NCBI GenBank assembly: GCA_013339895.1
Contig: JABACO010000001.1
Coordinates: forward strand, 19,107,123-19,171,122
Direction: 5' to 3'
Length of the DNA: 64,000 nt
Origin: Ephydatia muelleri
Taxonomy: Eukaryota > Porifera > Demospongiae > Spongillida > Spongillidae
How positions within the stretch are numbered: the first letter of the stretch is position 1; every line of letters starts with the position of its first letter. Positions 11,087-23,800 of the stretch are shown here, in pieces. The position numbers were made by a program, and so were the translations under genes. The notes under the pieces were generated by a model. The model saw nothing but the letters and a program-made list of their open reading frames with translations, did not search any database and had not been told where the DNA came from.

Positions 11087-12068
11087 TGTCGGATATAAAT
11101 GACAGCAATAAAGAAATATATTTTGTTCAACTAAAGTAGAGTTGTCAAATGTGAGACAATGGAGGAATTGTAAGAAGAAGAAACAAGCTTTCAGCAATAT
11201 AATAAACTGAAGCCATGAACAACATTTCATATTTATCATTTTTCAAAGGGTCTTGAAGAATTCTTGGTAACAGTATACCTCATCAATCGCCAGTAATATT
11301 AATGAAGACGTCTTCATTGTCGATCACATATGCAAATGTTTTCAGGGATGTGTTTCTTGCGGAAGATGTGCACATGTGTTCCTGTCAAAGATAATGTCTA
11401 CGTGTGTGTGTACATGTGTGTGCTTGCATTGCAAAAGATGTGAGGAAACATTTAACTACATTTAGCTATTAACAGTATATTGCAAATAGGAGTATATCTT
11501 TTTTTGTGTGCTTGTATTGGTTATATAGGGAAACAGGATATTTAAAAACATATTTAATGGAAAATAGCAATTGGATGGCAATATTGGTGTGAAAAGGAAA
11601 CACAGGTGAGTAAAACAGGAAAAATGACACAGGCCTTTCTTTACCAGGATTTAGTAAATACTTACTGTAATGAATTAAGCATGCTCTTTGCATGTTTATA
11701 GAACCTACAAATGTAGATTACCTAGTGTATGCAGTCTTTACATGAGTGATAAAGGTTGAGAATAGCTATAGAAAATGACATTGACCTATATTTAGTGAAA
11801 AGGTAATGACACAGAACAATATTAAACACAGAACCCAACTCCAAAATTTAACACGAACAAAGTTTAATAATAATATGCATGTGCTGAACAAATTTCATGT
11901 CTAAGATATGAAGAGTAATACCTTTTTTTACTTTGAGTTAGCTGTATTAAAAAAGCACTGCAAGCACAAGAGCTGAGTTTGAAAATTAATTAACCTGGCT
12001 AACATGAAATTTCAGAGGACTACATGTCAACTGGGATTTTGGTTTTAGATTGTACACTGACAGGGCCT

Positions 12069-14175
12069 TCATAGAGTGGATGTACAAATTTGCCCATGAC
12101 AGGCAGCCCTCTTCCCTTGGCACTCAGTTTGATCCAACTGTTCTTGCATGGAGTGCCAGGCTTCTGCATGTACAAATTGTTGTACTCTCATGTATTTATT
12201 TGTGGGGACATCATTGGCAGGAATCAAAGTGAGATGATTATCAGGATTGAGATGTGGGAGAGGGGCAATAAAGGAATTATCATTCTTGGCTTTTTCCTTT
12301 TCTATTCCCAGCATCATCCTGATATTAGCCTGGAGGGACTTTTCAACTTGCCTGTTCAAGGCATTATTTTCTGATGAAGTTACATTGTGCATAGCCACCC
12401 ACAAAGGGGATTCTTTACTAGCCCCCAGTTCCATCGCTGACTTCAAATTGTCATCATTCACCATTGCTATTCTGGCAGCTGCACCACCATCTCCTGGCAT
12501 TGTCACAACCTCAGGATCAATAGCATCATAAGCACTCCTTTCACTGCCAGTGGTGTGAGGTACTTTGAAAGTTAGGTCAGGCTTATGCGACATAAAATCT
12601 CTCTTTGGAAACAGTGGCTTTGCCTTCAAAGGTGGTAGAGGTTGCTGTGTCCGCTGTACAGACAGTAGTATCAATCTGCTTTGATCCTCAGTCCCTGTTG
12701 GCCTGCTTAGGGAGCTGGCAATAGGGTCCACAATATCTGCACCTGGAGGTGCCATGAGTGTTGATGTTGTGCTTCTTTGAGCAAGAAGTGGTTGATCATC
12801 ACTTTTCACCTGCTCTTCCTTCTCCTGTGCAGAAGGCTGCTGTACATGTAGTTGGGAAGCAGGCTGCTCTAATGGGGCAGATATTGACAGCAGTTGAGCA
12901 AGATGCTGCTGCAGTTGGGAAGAAGGGTGCTGCAGTTGAAAAGAAGGATGCTGCAGATTGATGGAAGACTGATATAGTTGGGCACAAGCCTCTTGTAGTT
13001 GGAGAGAAGGCTGTTGTATTGGGGCTGAAGGCTGATGTAATTGAGCAGAGGCATTAACTGGTCTCAGATCTAGACCCTCGATCTCTGACATATTGACATA
13101 ATCATTGTCAATAGTCTCCATCCCTGTCATGGCAATGTACTCATCACTGTCGTTCCATGCATTGTTGTCCTCCAGATTGTTGTTCACAGAGTCATACATG
13201 CTGTTGCCATTTTCTTCCTCATCCTGCCCTTCTTTGGCTTTGATTCTTTTTTCTGAAGTTGCCATGCTTGTTGGGTGCGTGTTTCCTTGAGTGAGCAGTA
13301 GTTGCTCATCATTACCCTGCTCCTCCTCTTGTGCAGGCAGCTGGGCAAGAGGCTGAAGTAGTTGGGTAGAAGACGGATCTAGTTGGATAGGACGCGAATC
13401 AATTTGAACAGCAGGCTGCTGTAATTGGGGGACAGCAACTATTTCTGTATCAAGACCTGGAATTTCTGAGGTGTTGATATATTCGTGGTCATCCTCATCA
13501 CACATCTCTATCTCCATGGGCACGTACTCATCACTGTCACTACCAACAGTGTCATACTCATATCGGCTTTTGCAGATGTACGCATAGCTGTAGTTATCGC
13601 CATCATCCTGCCCTTCTGTGCTTTCTCCATCTTCAATGCTAACATGTGGGTGCAGGTCTGTGATGCAATCTTCTATCACAGAATAAATGCCATCCTCTTC
13701 ATCTACCTCTTGTGTAACTGCATCATTGTTTATAAAGTCACGAATCTCAGTGGTTTGAATTGTTGCATCTGGAGGCAAAGCTGTCTTCTCAAAACGGATT
13801 TTGGGAATCAGAGTTAGGTCAACCTCTTGAGAGTTTTGGAATTTGACAGGTGGAAGGACCGTCAAATCGCCATTCCTCTCCATCGTCATTTTGGTAATTG
13901 TGTAGCCACCACATATATTCGTAACAGACCCACTCTTTATTGTGTCAGCGGCAGTATCTATGCTGTCCTTTTTGTCTATCTTTTGTGTGGCTTTGCCACA
14001 GTCAATGCAGAGATCCCCATTGTTTTGTTTGCCAGCAGTATTCTGCTGGTAGTCTAGTAGATTAGGGATAGTTGTTAAATCAGTTGTAGATGCATTCAAT
14101 TCAAGTGACGTATGGGGAGGAGAAGGAAGGATAGGCACCTTGTTACTGCACATCTGACAGATCTTGATGATAAGG
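12069..14175 (-). CDS. p190-like GTPase/FF docking protein, copy A, exon 2 (tyrosine/glutamine-rich tail)
   Basis: Exon 2 starts after a strong acceptor (pyrimidine tract ending CTCACAG, 14,182-14,176). The open frame runs upstream of it, but that part is intronic. Joined to exon 1 in phase 2 it gives a predicted protein of 1,077 residues. The tail is acidic and low-complexity, with SH2-docking-type tyrosines: DEYVPM, DEYIAM and DYVNM (YxxM, the PI3-kinase p85 type; YVN also suits Grb2). It also has a proline-rich PLPPLKAKP stretch (SH3 type) and a Q/S/P-rich minisatellite-coded block of about ten residues per repeat, longer than in copies B and C. Compared with B it lacks about 140 bases near the 3' end, so the last residues (after AEAWHSMQ) are frameshifted. 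Probably an intracellular scaffold; function inferred. Confidence 0.7.
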
Positions 14176-15602
14176 CTGTGAGAGGAGGAGAAGACATGCA
14201 CATTTCAATGCATATGCTACTAGGCACAGTTGTCTCAGTCATCTTGTGGACAAGGCAAAATGATTAGCTCCGTAAGACCCAATGCAACAAATGCAGATGC
14301 TGCTTGGGAATTGATACGGTTCCCATGGGAGGATTAAACAACCTATTTTGAGAGTGTCTGTACATGAATACATTCCATATATATATATAATTATAATTTC
14401 ATATTATAGTATAAGTATTATATAGTATGGATGAGGGACTTAGGATAGGTGTAGAATACACAGCAGACCCACGAACACTCATATACATGAATAAATATAC
14501 AAACATAGATACACACATATTAACAGCACATATACATTCATAACAAATGCATACACACAAGTCAATACATCAAGCCTATTCACACATATATGAATACACA
14601 TTTTCTTGTATGACATAAAACGGACAGATGAATGCCCCTGCAAAGGGGAACTTGGAGTATCTTGTCTGCTATTTGTTCAGGCTCTCATTCCTCATTAAAT
14701 TCCCTGATCAATGCATGTCCTCACTGTACTGTTTAACATTCAACACATAGTAGGGGGAGGAAGGTAAGTTTAGTTGTATTATTTGAGGGTCCCATTCTAC
14801 CCACACCTGAACTGATTCCTCCATTCTCGCTGCTCAAATGAAGGCCAAATACCACACAACGTGGGTTTGTTCCGAATTGTTGTGAACTGTTGCTAAGAAA
14901 GTAAAGCCATCACCTCCCCCTGCTCCAACACCTCTTCCCTCACGTCTCCCCTACTTGTGAGGATACTGCAGTTCTGAATATTTATAATACCTTAAAGATA
15001 TTAATAATAACGACAAGATGCAATTATTATCGCCATGTCTCATTGGCATCGAATACCAGAGATAATTCATCTGTGCCAATATTTACCTCCTACGAGCCAC
15101 AAGCATGAATTCTACCCACCATATATGTACATCTTAATCAGATTCATACTTATGCATATATAATTGCACCAAGTGTTGAAATACACTAGTGGGTGGTGAA
15201 CTCGTACTGGTCACATCCACACAATGGGCTTAGCCTTAATTCCTTGATAAATACATCCTAAAGTTCACTTTCACATACTGTATTTGAACAACACATTTGT
15301 GTATAGCCATTAGTACAGTACAGCTGTGTGTATTTAAATGGGATTTCGTATTTAAAGACAACAGTTTCTTTCAAAAGCAAAATGAGGACGAGGCATCAAA
15401 TTGAAACACGGATGCTTGATTGTTACCTCAAAAGGTCTGATCTTTATCATCAATGGACAATCCCAGCAAATGTGCATTCATTTAAGAACATGCTTCCTCT
15501 TCATATATGATGAACATACATGCATGGTATTGTTAAACAATTCACATATTTCCTGTGTTGCTGTGATAGCACAGATACATATATTTATCATCTCACACTT
15601 AC
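14176..15602 (-). other. Intron of copy A gene
   Basis: Bounded by GTAAGT (donor, 15,602-15,597) and CTCACAG (acceptor). Noncoding. It includes the empty site (A|T at 14,963/14,964) that corresponds to the mobile-element insertion in the intron of copy B. Confidence 0.75.
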
Positions 15603-16729
15603 TCTTTGAGGTATCTAGTGTAAGGTGATAGGTCCATTCTCTCAGCAACGTAGGCTTCAAGGAACTGTTGCCGCGTCTCCACGTTTTCCGTCACATTGGC
15701 GTACGTACTCACCTCGTCGTTGCGTAACGTCAAAACATGCTGTGCGAACATCTTGTCGGTCTCGAACTTGCCGTGCAGGTGCGCGCAAGCCTTGTACTCT
15801 TCCGTGCGCTTGATTGCTTTCAAGAGCTCGCTGGCCACGGTCACCCGCTTCTGCAGGTAAGTGCGGAACGCCTGCCGAGCGTTGTCCCGTATCGAAAGCG
15901 TCTTTTGGGCAGCATCAGAATAAGGTGGCACGTGTGTATGGAGTCCCTGCACCGTCTTACCCAGCACCTTGGCCGCCACTATCTCGAACATCTCGCTCAC
16001 GTTCACGTTCGACTTGGCAGAGACCTCAATCAATTTGAACTTGTTCCTCCGGGCCAGCTCACTGAGCTTCTCGAGCGAAGTCGCGAACGATTCGTCTCTC
16101 TTGGTTGCTGCGCAAATAAATTTCTGTTTCCTTCTCGCCAAATGCGCAACCATCTGCTCTGTTAGGCGCAGCCTGCTCTCGAACGTGGGCCCGTTATCGG
16201 ATACGTCGATCACCACCACGTACCCTCGTCGGTGCTTGCCTATCCCGAGAGGGAATGCCACAGACCCGTAATCTTGAGGGGAGCATATGAGGTCCCTGTT
16301 CTTATACGACATTTTTCCGGGCGCGTCAAGCGTACTAGCTAGGACCATCTTCATGTAACCATCCAAGCTCCTAATGGACTTCTTACTGTTCTTGATCCGA
16401 AACGGCTGGTCCGTTATGTCTTCGTAGAACACAGGGTACTCAAGGACTTCAAAATCCACCTTCTCCGATGAACCTTTTGCATCATAGGTCCTGGTCGTCG
16501 AACCCCAGTACAGAAAGTGCTCTCTCAGAATCACGTCGCTCTCGAACTCGTGCAAGGCTAGCAGAGAACAGTGAGAGCGATGGTCCTGCTGGTAGTCGTC
16601 GTAACCAGGATACATAAACCGATAGCAGAGACACGACTTGCCGATGCCTTGGTGACTGCTGAAGTTTTCCCCATCTAATCTCGAAAGACCAAGTACGCTC
16701 ACCACCACTGTGTGATTCGGAGAGGCCAT
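15603..16729 (-). CDS. p190RhoGAP-like GTPase + FF domain, copy A, exon 1
   Basis: Starts at MASPNHTVV. Upstream in-frame codons exist, but this ATG is the one shared by all three copies. Residues 1-255 match the N-terminal GTPase domain of p190RhoGAP (ARHGAP35/ARHGAP5): P-loop GIGKSCLC at 28-35, HFLYWG at 71-76, TKRD (G4) at 209-212, and SAKSNVNV (G5) at 237-244. The usual first P-loop glycine is serine and no DxxG (G3) is seen, so hydrolysis may be weak or absent, as discussed for p190 relatives. Residues 280-370 fit the first FF domain. The reading ends ...YLKE-stop, but the stop lies within AAAGA|GTAAGTG, a consensus splice donor, so translation should continue into exon 2. Confidence 0.85.
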
Positions 16730-16778
16730 GTTAATTAATTTGCAGTCCAAAAGGTCAAATCCACGCAAGAGTACCTTA

Positions 16779-16786
16779 TGACGTCA
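16779..16786. promoter_or_regulatory. Palindromic CRE site upstream of copy A
   Basis: TGACGTCA, the full cAMP-response element bound by CREB/ATF proteins, lies about 50 bases before the start codon and is kept in all three copies. Confidence 0.55.
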
Positions 16787-16789
16787 GGT

Positions 16790-19380
16790 CTCAGCAGTAT
16801 GGGATGTGATTACTGCCATAATTCGATTCGATTCGCGTCCACTTTCATTTTTGAGTCGTTTTCGGGTCGTGCCATCGTGAATAGTCGTGTCATTTTGTAT
16901 TTAGATTGCATTATTTTACAGCCCTGTACGGGCCAAATCCATGTACATGTACCGAGTCGCGTCTGAAAGTGCATGCATCTGGCGTTTTGGTCAATAATTA
17001 TTACGATTGATTGCAAAATAGCTATTAGCCGCCGTGCATACAGTGTCATAGGCATTACGGTCAGGTGCAATCTTCGGGCCGGGGGACAGTATTACCTAGG
17101 GGAATACGTCCCCCCCCCCCCAGGCCCCCAACCCTTGGACCCGAATACATGTACGGTCCCTCGGACCGTTATGCGTGGTTACAATATGTATTCAGTATAT
17201 GATACGCACTGTAGTTTCTAGTTACAGTCGAGATTAGACTGTCAATAGCGGTCGACAACTCTGCATGGAGTAGCAGTTGGCTCACTCAAGTATCATATCA
17301 CTTAAATAGCTCAGATCTTTCCACAGTATTCTGAGTATAGTTACATAATAAAGGACAACTGTACATATTAAATTGAATACCGATGCTGTATAGTACAACG
17401 GGGTTCGAGATCTGGATTAACACCGCAATAGACGTCAGAAGCACACATTTTCAGAAGACGGTGGGAGGCATTCCTCAGTTGATCATGCACTTGCATTGCC
17501 ATTGCACTTACTAGCGTACGTAGTGAACATGCATGTGCGCTCAAGTTGTATGATTTGTTCTGATGCCACGTCTTTTTTCTTGAGCTGTGGCTTGCAAGTT
17601 TTTTTTGGAAATCATATCGTTATTTGATGGTCTACAATACCTCTGTGACCTAACGCACAATTACAAAAGGTACACGCATGATATCTCATTATTCAATTTC
17701 CTGTCATCCATAAATACAGAGTACAAATTGAAGGTGCTAAAAACTCAGGATTCGTCCACTGCCCAACACAAATGAATCCATGAGCAGTAAAAAAAAAAAA
17801 AGATCCATATTGCTGCATTGTTAGATGTTGAGTCTCATCATCACTCCTTGGCAAAACAAAAAAAATGTATATGTGCGATAAATCATATATTGATGGACAT
17901 ACCTAATTAATGCCCAGTACAATAAACTTACATATGCATCAAGGCGGTTCTAGTCATGAAAGAGAATGGAATGATGCTGAGGTGGCTGTAAATGAGGGTT
18001 AATGGTTAATAAGATTACCACCATTCAAGATTTTTGCAATTAAGCCAATTTACAGTACACATGTCAATTAAGCATTGCAAATGGCAGGAAACGTACTTAG
18101 CAAACAACTTACACTATATGGCCAGGAAACAATATGTTTTATAAAGTGTTAACTGTTTAAATAAACAGAGTGGCTTTATTATTAATAAGCTCTTTGCTAG
18201 CTGTTTAGATAAACAGAATGGCTTTATTATTAATAAGCTCCAGCTGCACAATATTGCTCTGTTGCCTGTGAAAGAGTAAAAAGGCTCCAATGTATGACAA
18301 CACACTCACTCCCACACAAACATGTGCGTGCGCACACACACACATATACAACACATACACACACACACTAGTGCACACACACATACACACACCTATAGAA
18401 AACAGAGATGTGTAGAAACATTTAAGAGACATCGATACTGACACACACACACAAACCTGAGCTGCATACGCCAGTGGTTTTGTATCACACTTCAGTTGAA
18501 CACAGCAGTGGTGTATTTTCGACCTTACCATCGGTGGGGCGGTAGGAGGAGATGGGAAGAAAGTAAGAAATGGAATGGGAGGGATATAGGGGGGAAGGTA
18601 AAAGGGGCTATAGAATGATGAATGTAAGGGGTTGGTAGAGTCACAACAAATGCGACACATGCACATCGCCTGTACGAGTCTAATTTTACACTACATGAGA
18701 TGAAAGAAAACCAAATAATTTCCTCTGTTCACATACTATACTGTATGTATGTAAAAATAGCAATTTACTCTCAAGGCAGCAAGCAAAGATTGAATTGAAT
18801 TCCAAACCATCAGCTTAAAAAAAATTGTATTACTGCACACCAAATAGACTTACTATGTCAGTACACAACTGGCTTGTAGTTACCATGGTGTGTGCCTTGT
18901 GTCGCCAGGGATCAGGTGTGACCCTGAGGTAGAGTCCATGGGTGGTCAGGGTATCAGGCTCTGGAATGAACTTGGCAAAAGGAATATGACCTGGACTTTT
19001 ACCATTGGATCAAAGTTGACATCACCTTGTTGTGTAGTATAAAAATATAAGGGTGATAGCAGAAACGGTATAGTGAGCATGCAGTCTGTGTGTTGCTACA
19101 TATGGAGTAATTTGATCCTCCAATTCATTTCTACTGGGTGAGCATTCATACCAGGTGGAGGTTCTAAATAGAGAAGGGACGCTAGTGTCCACAGGAAGCA
19201 CTCACACATGTTTGATAACATCACTCTACTGCACACACAATGACCACACCAGCTGCACACATTCTAACATGTCTCAGTCAATGACCACATTTTCAGAGAA
19301 ACCATCACAAGCAGATCATTCTCTGCCCATGACAGGTACAGAATTGTTACAGTGGGGTTTGATAGGATTCTACAACTAAA
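16790..19380. other. Region between the p190-like gene and the Calx-beta relic, copy A
   Basis: No coding sequence can be supported. It contains a run of 12 C near 17,111, a roughly 50-base tandem duplication around 18,145-18,243 (TTTATTATTAATAAGCTC repeated), and a CA-rich microsatellite. The same layout recurs in copy B, so any 5' exons or promoter elements would be duplicated too. Confidence 0.5.
18309..18392. repeat. CA-rich microsatellite, copy A
   Basis: Interrupted (CA)n tract; its counterpart in copy B is at 32,523-32,577. Confidence 0.85.
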
Positions 19381-19385
19381 CAGTC

Positions 19386-20010
19386 CTACATTTGCAAATA
19401 AAGAAGCATATATTTGCAAAATGTGGGATTGTTGGTCCTTGAATTTGATCTGACCAGGGTCAAGTTCATCCTTGTGTAAATTTTGGACGGTGCTTGTGAC
19501 TTAGGCACTAATGTATTCACAGCAAACATAACGGCCAAAGGTGAAAAGTTATGTTCAGCCTTCTGTGCTCCGTATACTTCCACAGCCATTGGGAGACATA
19601 CCTGCTAAACTCACTGCACTATTGGTAATTTTTTGCAAGCTTCTTCCTTCTGCTGAGATAGCAGCTGACTATACTGTGGTACCCACTTCAACAATATGGG
19701 TTTAACCCAGCAGAGAGTCCACAGCAAAGTTGAGTGCTGCACATTTGGAGCAAATCAAATGGGCAGAAGGACATCAGCAGGTCTGGTATGCAAGTGATCA
19801 TGGCCTAATCCACTCCCAGCTTCAATGCTAGCACTGAAAACCTGAAAATTGGCATGTTTGCACAAAATTGACTCGTAGCTAGAATGTCTCCACTCAATTT
19901 ACAAGTGACAGCATGCTTGCCAAGGGGGTCAAGCATGTTATCGGGATACATTGCACATATAGAAACAACTGTTTCAGTATATCTGTCTGCAGTCAGTGGC
20001 ACTGCCAAAT
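19386..20010 (-). pseudogene. Reverse-transcriptase-element C-terminal relic, copy A
   Basis: On the - strand the fragments LDPLGKHAVTCK (in 20,008-19,805) and AVEVYGAQKAEHNFS plus LTLVRSNSR (in 19,589-19,386) match, in order, the C-terminal region of the + strand retroelement at 44,800-45,880 (DDFGHHSLTCKHGGD ... VVETYGCWGAEA ... LTLVRANCRAIL). Frames are broken. It lies antisense to, and just before, the Calx-beta exons. The same relic is in copy B. Confidence 0.7.
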
Positions 20011-20039
20011 GTTATCATCCGCATATATGTTAAGTTTCA

Positions 20040-23000
20040 CAGAAAGTACTGATTTCATCAGAATGAATTGTCTGGAGCTAATGATGTCTACAAACAGCCT
20101 GGCAAATGCTACAGTCTGCATTAATGTCACAATTATTGATAAGGACATTGAGGTTGATGAATATTTCACTGCAATTCTTGATCCTGTAGATCCAGCTGTG
20201 AATATCACCTCAAAAAGTGACACCATCCTAATACCCAATGACCTAATTGATGGTGAGAAATTAATGGTTTATCATCCATCATTCATATATACTCTTTGGT
20301 TCAGTTTCTGCTAGTGTTCAAATGGTGGACAGATCAGTGACAGTAACTGAAGGAACGATTGTCTTCCTTAACCTGTGTGTATTGCTAAACAAAACCTATC
20401 TGGCAATTTGACAAGATCAATATTGATTGATTTGGGAACTTACTTTTTTATTTTATTTTTTATTATGCATATACATGATTTGGTAACTAAAGTTATTGCT
20501 GCTGCACAATGTTAGCTATAATGACAACACACTATTATAAGTAACAATGCTAGAAGTTTGTAATAACCTTATTTTGACATCAAACAATGCAGTATTAAAT
20601 TCCTTAGATGATTAGTTATCTTCCCTGCCACCCATATGCACACCTGTATCCATAGAAACATGCATCACACTTATATTTCTTCCCCTCTTTTAATTACTCT
20701 TAAGACAGAGTATAATTTTGTGAGTGCCATATCTCAACAAATAGGAACTAACATTTCCAGAACTTACCACGTGAATGGTAATACCCAGTGCACCAAACTA
20801 ATCCACAGTATATTGATTTTGACCCAAAATATGGTACAGGATGTGATGACAGATGGCCCATGGCAATGTACTCCAACATGCATTGCATGAATAAAAAAAG
20901 TTATTAATATGGATTCAGCAAAATTAAAATCAATGGAAGTAAGAACACAGACTCATTGGTAAATGATTTTACAGCAAGGAGCTAAGTGCAAATAGAGATG
21001 CTGTGAGCAAATGTAACACATCTTGATGAAAGTAATCTCCAAAATACTTGTCTAAAGTTATATTAAGTACAGTAACACGCTCTTAATGACCAAATCATAC
21101 TTGCATCAAACTATCTGAGTAATCTATGAAATATTCTGTGTGACTACTGAATTTCATTCATTTTATAACTTGCTCTCTTAGCTAGCTGTGCCACTTATAG
21201 GATCACTAGATAATGTTTAGTGGAGTTTTGATTATAAGTGTATATTGCAATTTCTTTGCAGTGATTATACTTTGAATTCAAAAATACTAATGTTTCCTGC
21301 TTGGTCCACTCCTGGAAAACAGTTTCTATCATTGATGACTATATTCTGGAAAATACAGAAATATTGTATATATTTTAATGATACCAATGTTTTGATAAAT
21401 GATCAGCAGGATGAAACAGCAATAAAGATAGAAGATCATACAGACAGTAAGTGTCTATATCTGTTTGATCCTACATTTAGCTGAACATTTATAGCTGGTA
21501 TTTACAAATGAAAATCTAATTTGCCACAGGCATTACAATAAGCATGGATAATCAAAATGTGGCAATTGATGAAGATCATGGGAGAATTGAGATCTGCATT
21601 GATTTGGACATTGGTACTTTTGAAAGACATTTAACTGTGTACATTCAAACAATTGCAATCACAGGTAAGACTACCTGATAAGCTGCTGTTATTGACACTG
21701 ACCATGCTAGCAACACAAAACCTCGACTATATAGAGAATAAAGAAAACATGACACTTATGGTGGGACTTTCAGCACTTCAGGATGCCAAACGGTGCCAAA
21801 ATGTTACATTATTAAAGAATAATGCTTAGAAAAATTATGAGAAGTTTAAGATATTTCTATTACCTTCTTGGATACAGAAGGGTAGTGACAATATTTCCAT
21901 CTCATTACACTGAGGTGATTACTATACTTGAAGATGATGGTACGTATGATTGATAGCAATACATTCAAAAACACATTTCATCCTATGCACGCACACAAGG
22001 TGATTGAAATAGGATTCGAACATGGTTGGTATAATACCTCTGCAAGTGGTATCATGGTTATTGTATGTGCTGCAATATACAAGGATAGTTTGGAGAGGAA
22101 TGTGACCATACTGATGGTGACTTTGAGTCTTGGTAAGTTATGAGAAAAAGTACATGCGTAGTATGATTATGCTATAGTACATGCAATATGCATTTATGCA
22201 CATGACTGCATAAATTAAGCTTTTGCTGAATGTACTTATTACAGATGCAACTACAACCTGGAATTGACTTCACAAACATCCACACTGTGGTGGAATTTGT
22301 TCTCAATTTGCCAACAGAACACAGTGTATTAGCATTGACATTTTGAATGATGAAACCATCAAGCGAGATGAAACATTTTCTGTCTCCTTTTAAGGAAAAC
22401 AGCACCTGACAGCAGTGTGGTCAACTTTACAGCAGGACTTTCAACCATCACAGTTCACATTCAAGAAGATAATACAGGCAAGCAATGCTAATTTTGTTAA
22501 TCAATCTTCGTATTTAGTTTCTCATTCAGGGTACTATTTTCCATTTACAAGCTGCTTTTTAATGTTAGATTTGAAGGCTTTCCTGTCATTATATGCATCG
22601 AGCTCATAAGGTACCGAGCTATTAATGTACCACACACACATCTAGATCTACTGAACTCTAGAGATATTAGTGCAAAAGGTAATGAATAAATTGCAAATAA
22701 ATCTCTACTCATATTATTTTCTGCTGTAAGAGGAATAGACTATGATAATAGTACACATGTTGTTCTGTTTCATACTGAGAGCTTGATTGGGAACATCTCA
22801 ATGACACAGTGAACGTCAATAAGCATAATGGATGACAGCATCATAGAAGAAAGTGAATCATTTGAAGTGACTGTTAGTGTCCTTGATTCATATTCTGCAA
22901 CTGTTACAAATAGAAGTTCTATCATAGCACTTATCCTTGAAGGTGACAAAAAGAGTAAGAAAGAGAATTGTGGCATATTTCATTATTTGAATCATGCACA
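20040..23000 (+). pseudogene. Calx-beta domain gene, decayed, copy A
   Basis: Several exon-like blocks read as Calx-beta repeats, which form calcium-binding extracellular modules in integrin-beta4, Na/Ca exchangers and sponge aggregation-type proteins: CINVTIIDKDIEVDEYF ending at a donor (20,252|GTGAGA); a start-strand block SVTVTEGTIVF after an acceptor at about 20,314; exon 21,262-21,446; exon 21,530-21,664 (135 bases, clean AG/GT borders, ISMDNQNVAIDEDHG); a block at 21,720-21,910; exon 22,245-22,477 (CISIDILNDETIKRDETF, possible GC donor); and a block at 22,790-22,960 (IMDDSIIEESESFEV). Stops and shifts interrupt most blocks. One stop (NNA-stop-KNYEK near 21,826) is unique to copy A; other lesions are shared with copy B. 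Confidence 0.75.
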
Positions 23001-23800
23001 CTAATCGTCTCCTTGGATTACTTCTTTACATTAGACCTTGTTGCAAGGTTTAGTGATATAACTCTAACGGGTGTTGTTGGAGAAAACTTGGAGGTGATAT
23101 GATGTACCCGAAATTCACATGCCATTCCCTTTGGCATGTAGCATGACTGCACCATGCTGGAGATTAAAGGTTAATGAATTAGACCTATTCTCTGCATGTT
23201 TGTAGAATCTAAAACTGTATAATACCTGGTATACATGCAATCTTTACACAAGTGACTTTCAGAATATGAAATATATCACCATAACCTAAAATTAACGGAG
23301 TTGGCTTTCAGTGCATCCTGTAAAATTGTTTTGACTACACCATTTCATAAAGGTGGGTTTGAAGTTATCTAATGAGACATTTTACTTAAAGAGGGACCAA
23401 CGTTTCGCGAGGGAGGCCAGTTTACTTTAAGAAATAATTAGTCTAATGTATTTGGTCTTGCAGTCCCAACATTTAGATGGCAATCAAAGTGTACTAAGGG
23501 TGAATATAGCTGGAAAATGACATAGACCTATATTGAGTAGGATTTAGTGAAAAGGAAATGACAATTAATTTTAGCACAGAAACCAACACTAAAATTCAAT
23601 CAGTAACATTAATATTACACAAACTGAAAGTTTATGATTCATGAGGGAGAACAAAACCTGCTGTGCTGAACAAATTGCAAGTCTAACTATACGAAGAGAA
23701 ATACTTTTTTTGAGTCTGAGTTTGCTGTAGTAAAAAAGTACTCACATGCACAAGTACTGAGTTTTGAAAATGAGTGAGGCTAACATGTGATTTCAAAGGA

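Larger units (their letters stand above)
9451..11670. other. Unassigned intergenic sequence with two small hairpins
   Basis: No coding region can be supported. The 5' part of the - strand gypsy relic may extend a little into it. It contains the two inverted repeats listed separately (10,749-10,808 and 11,045-11,086). Confidence 0.4.
11670..23093. repeat. Segmental duplication, copy A
   Basis: The order of landmarks (exon 2 and exon 1 of the p190-like gene on the - strand, CA-rich tract, antisense RT relic, Calx-beta exons) is repeated with high similarity at 23,165-37,261. The offset is about 14.07 kb at exon 1 and 14.17 kb at the Calx-beta exons. Copy A lacks the element inserted in the intron of copy B and has a shorter intron. 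The left border is approximate. Confidence 0.85.

Noticed and set aside
14176-14201. Exon 2 frame extended upstream to MHVF...
   Set aside because: This stretch contains the pyrimidine tract and AG of a splice acceptor, so the methionine is intronic; in-frame joining to exon 1 is better supported.
15625-16271. Long + strand frames opposite the p190-like exon 1
   Set aside because: GC-rich coding exon produces open antisense frames; the same frames recur opposite all three copies and match no domain.
18205-18666. 153-codon - strand frame with proline-rich start and cysteine/valine-rich end
   Set aside because: Half of it is the CA microsatellite; the frame is not conserved in copy B.
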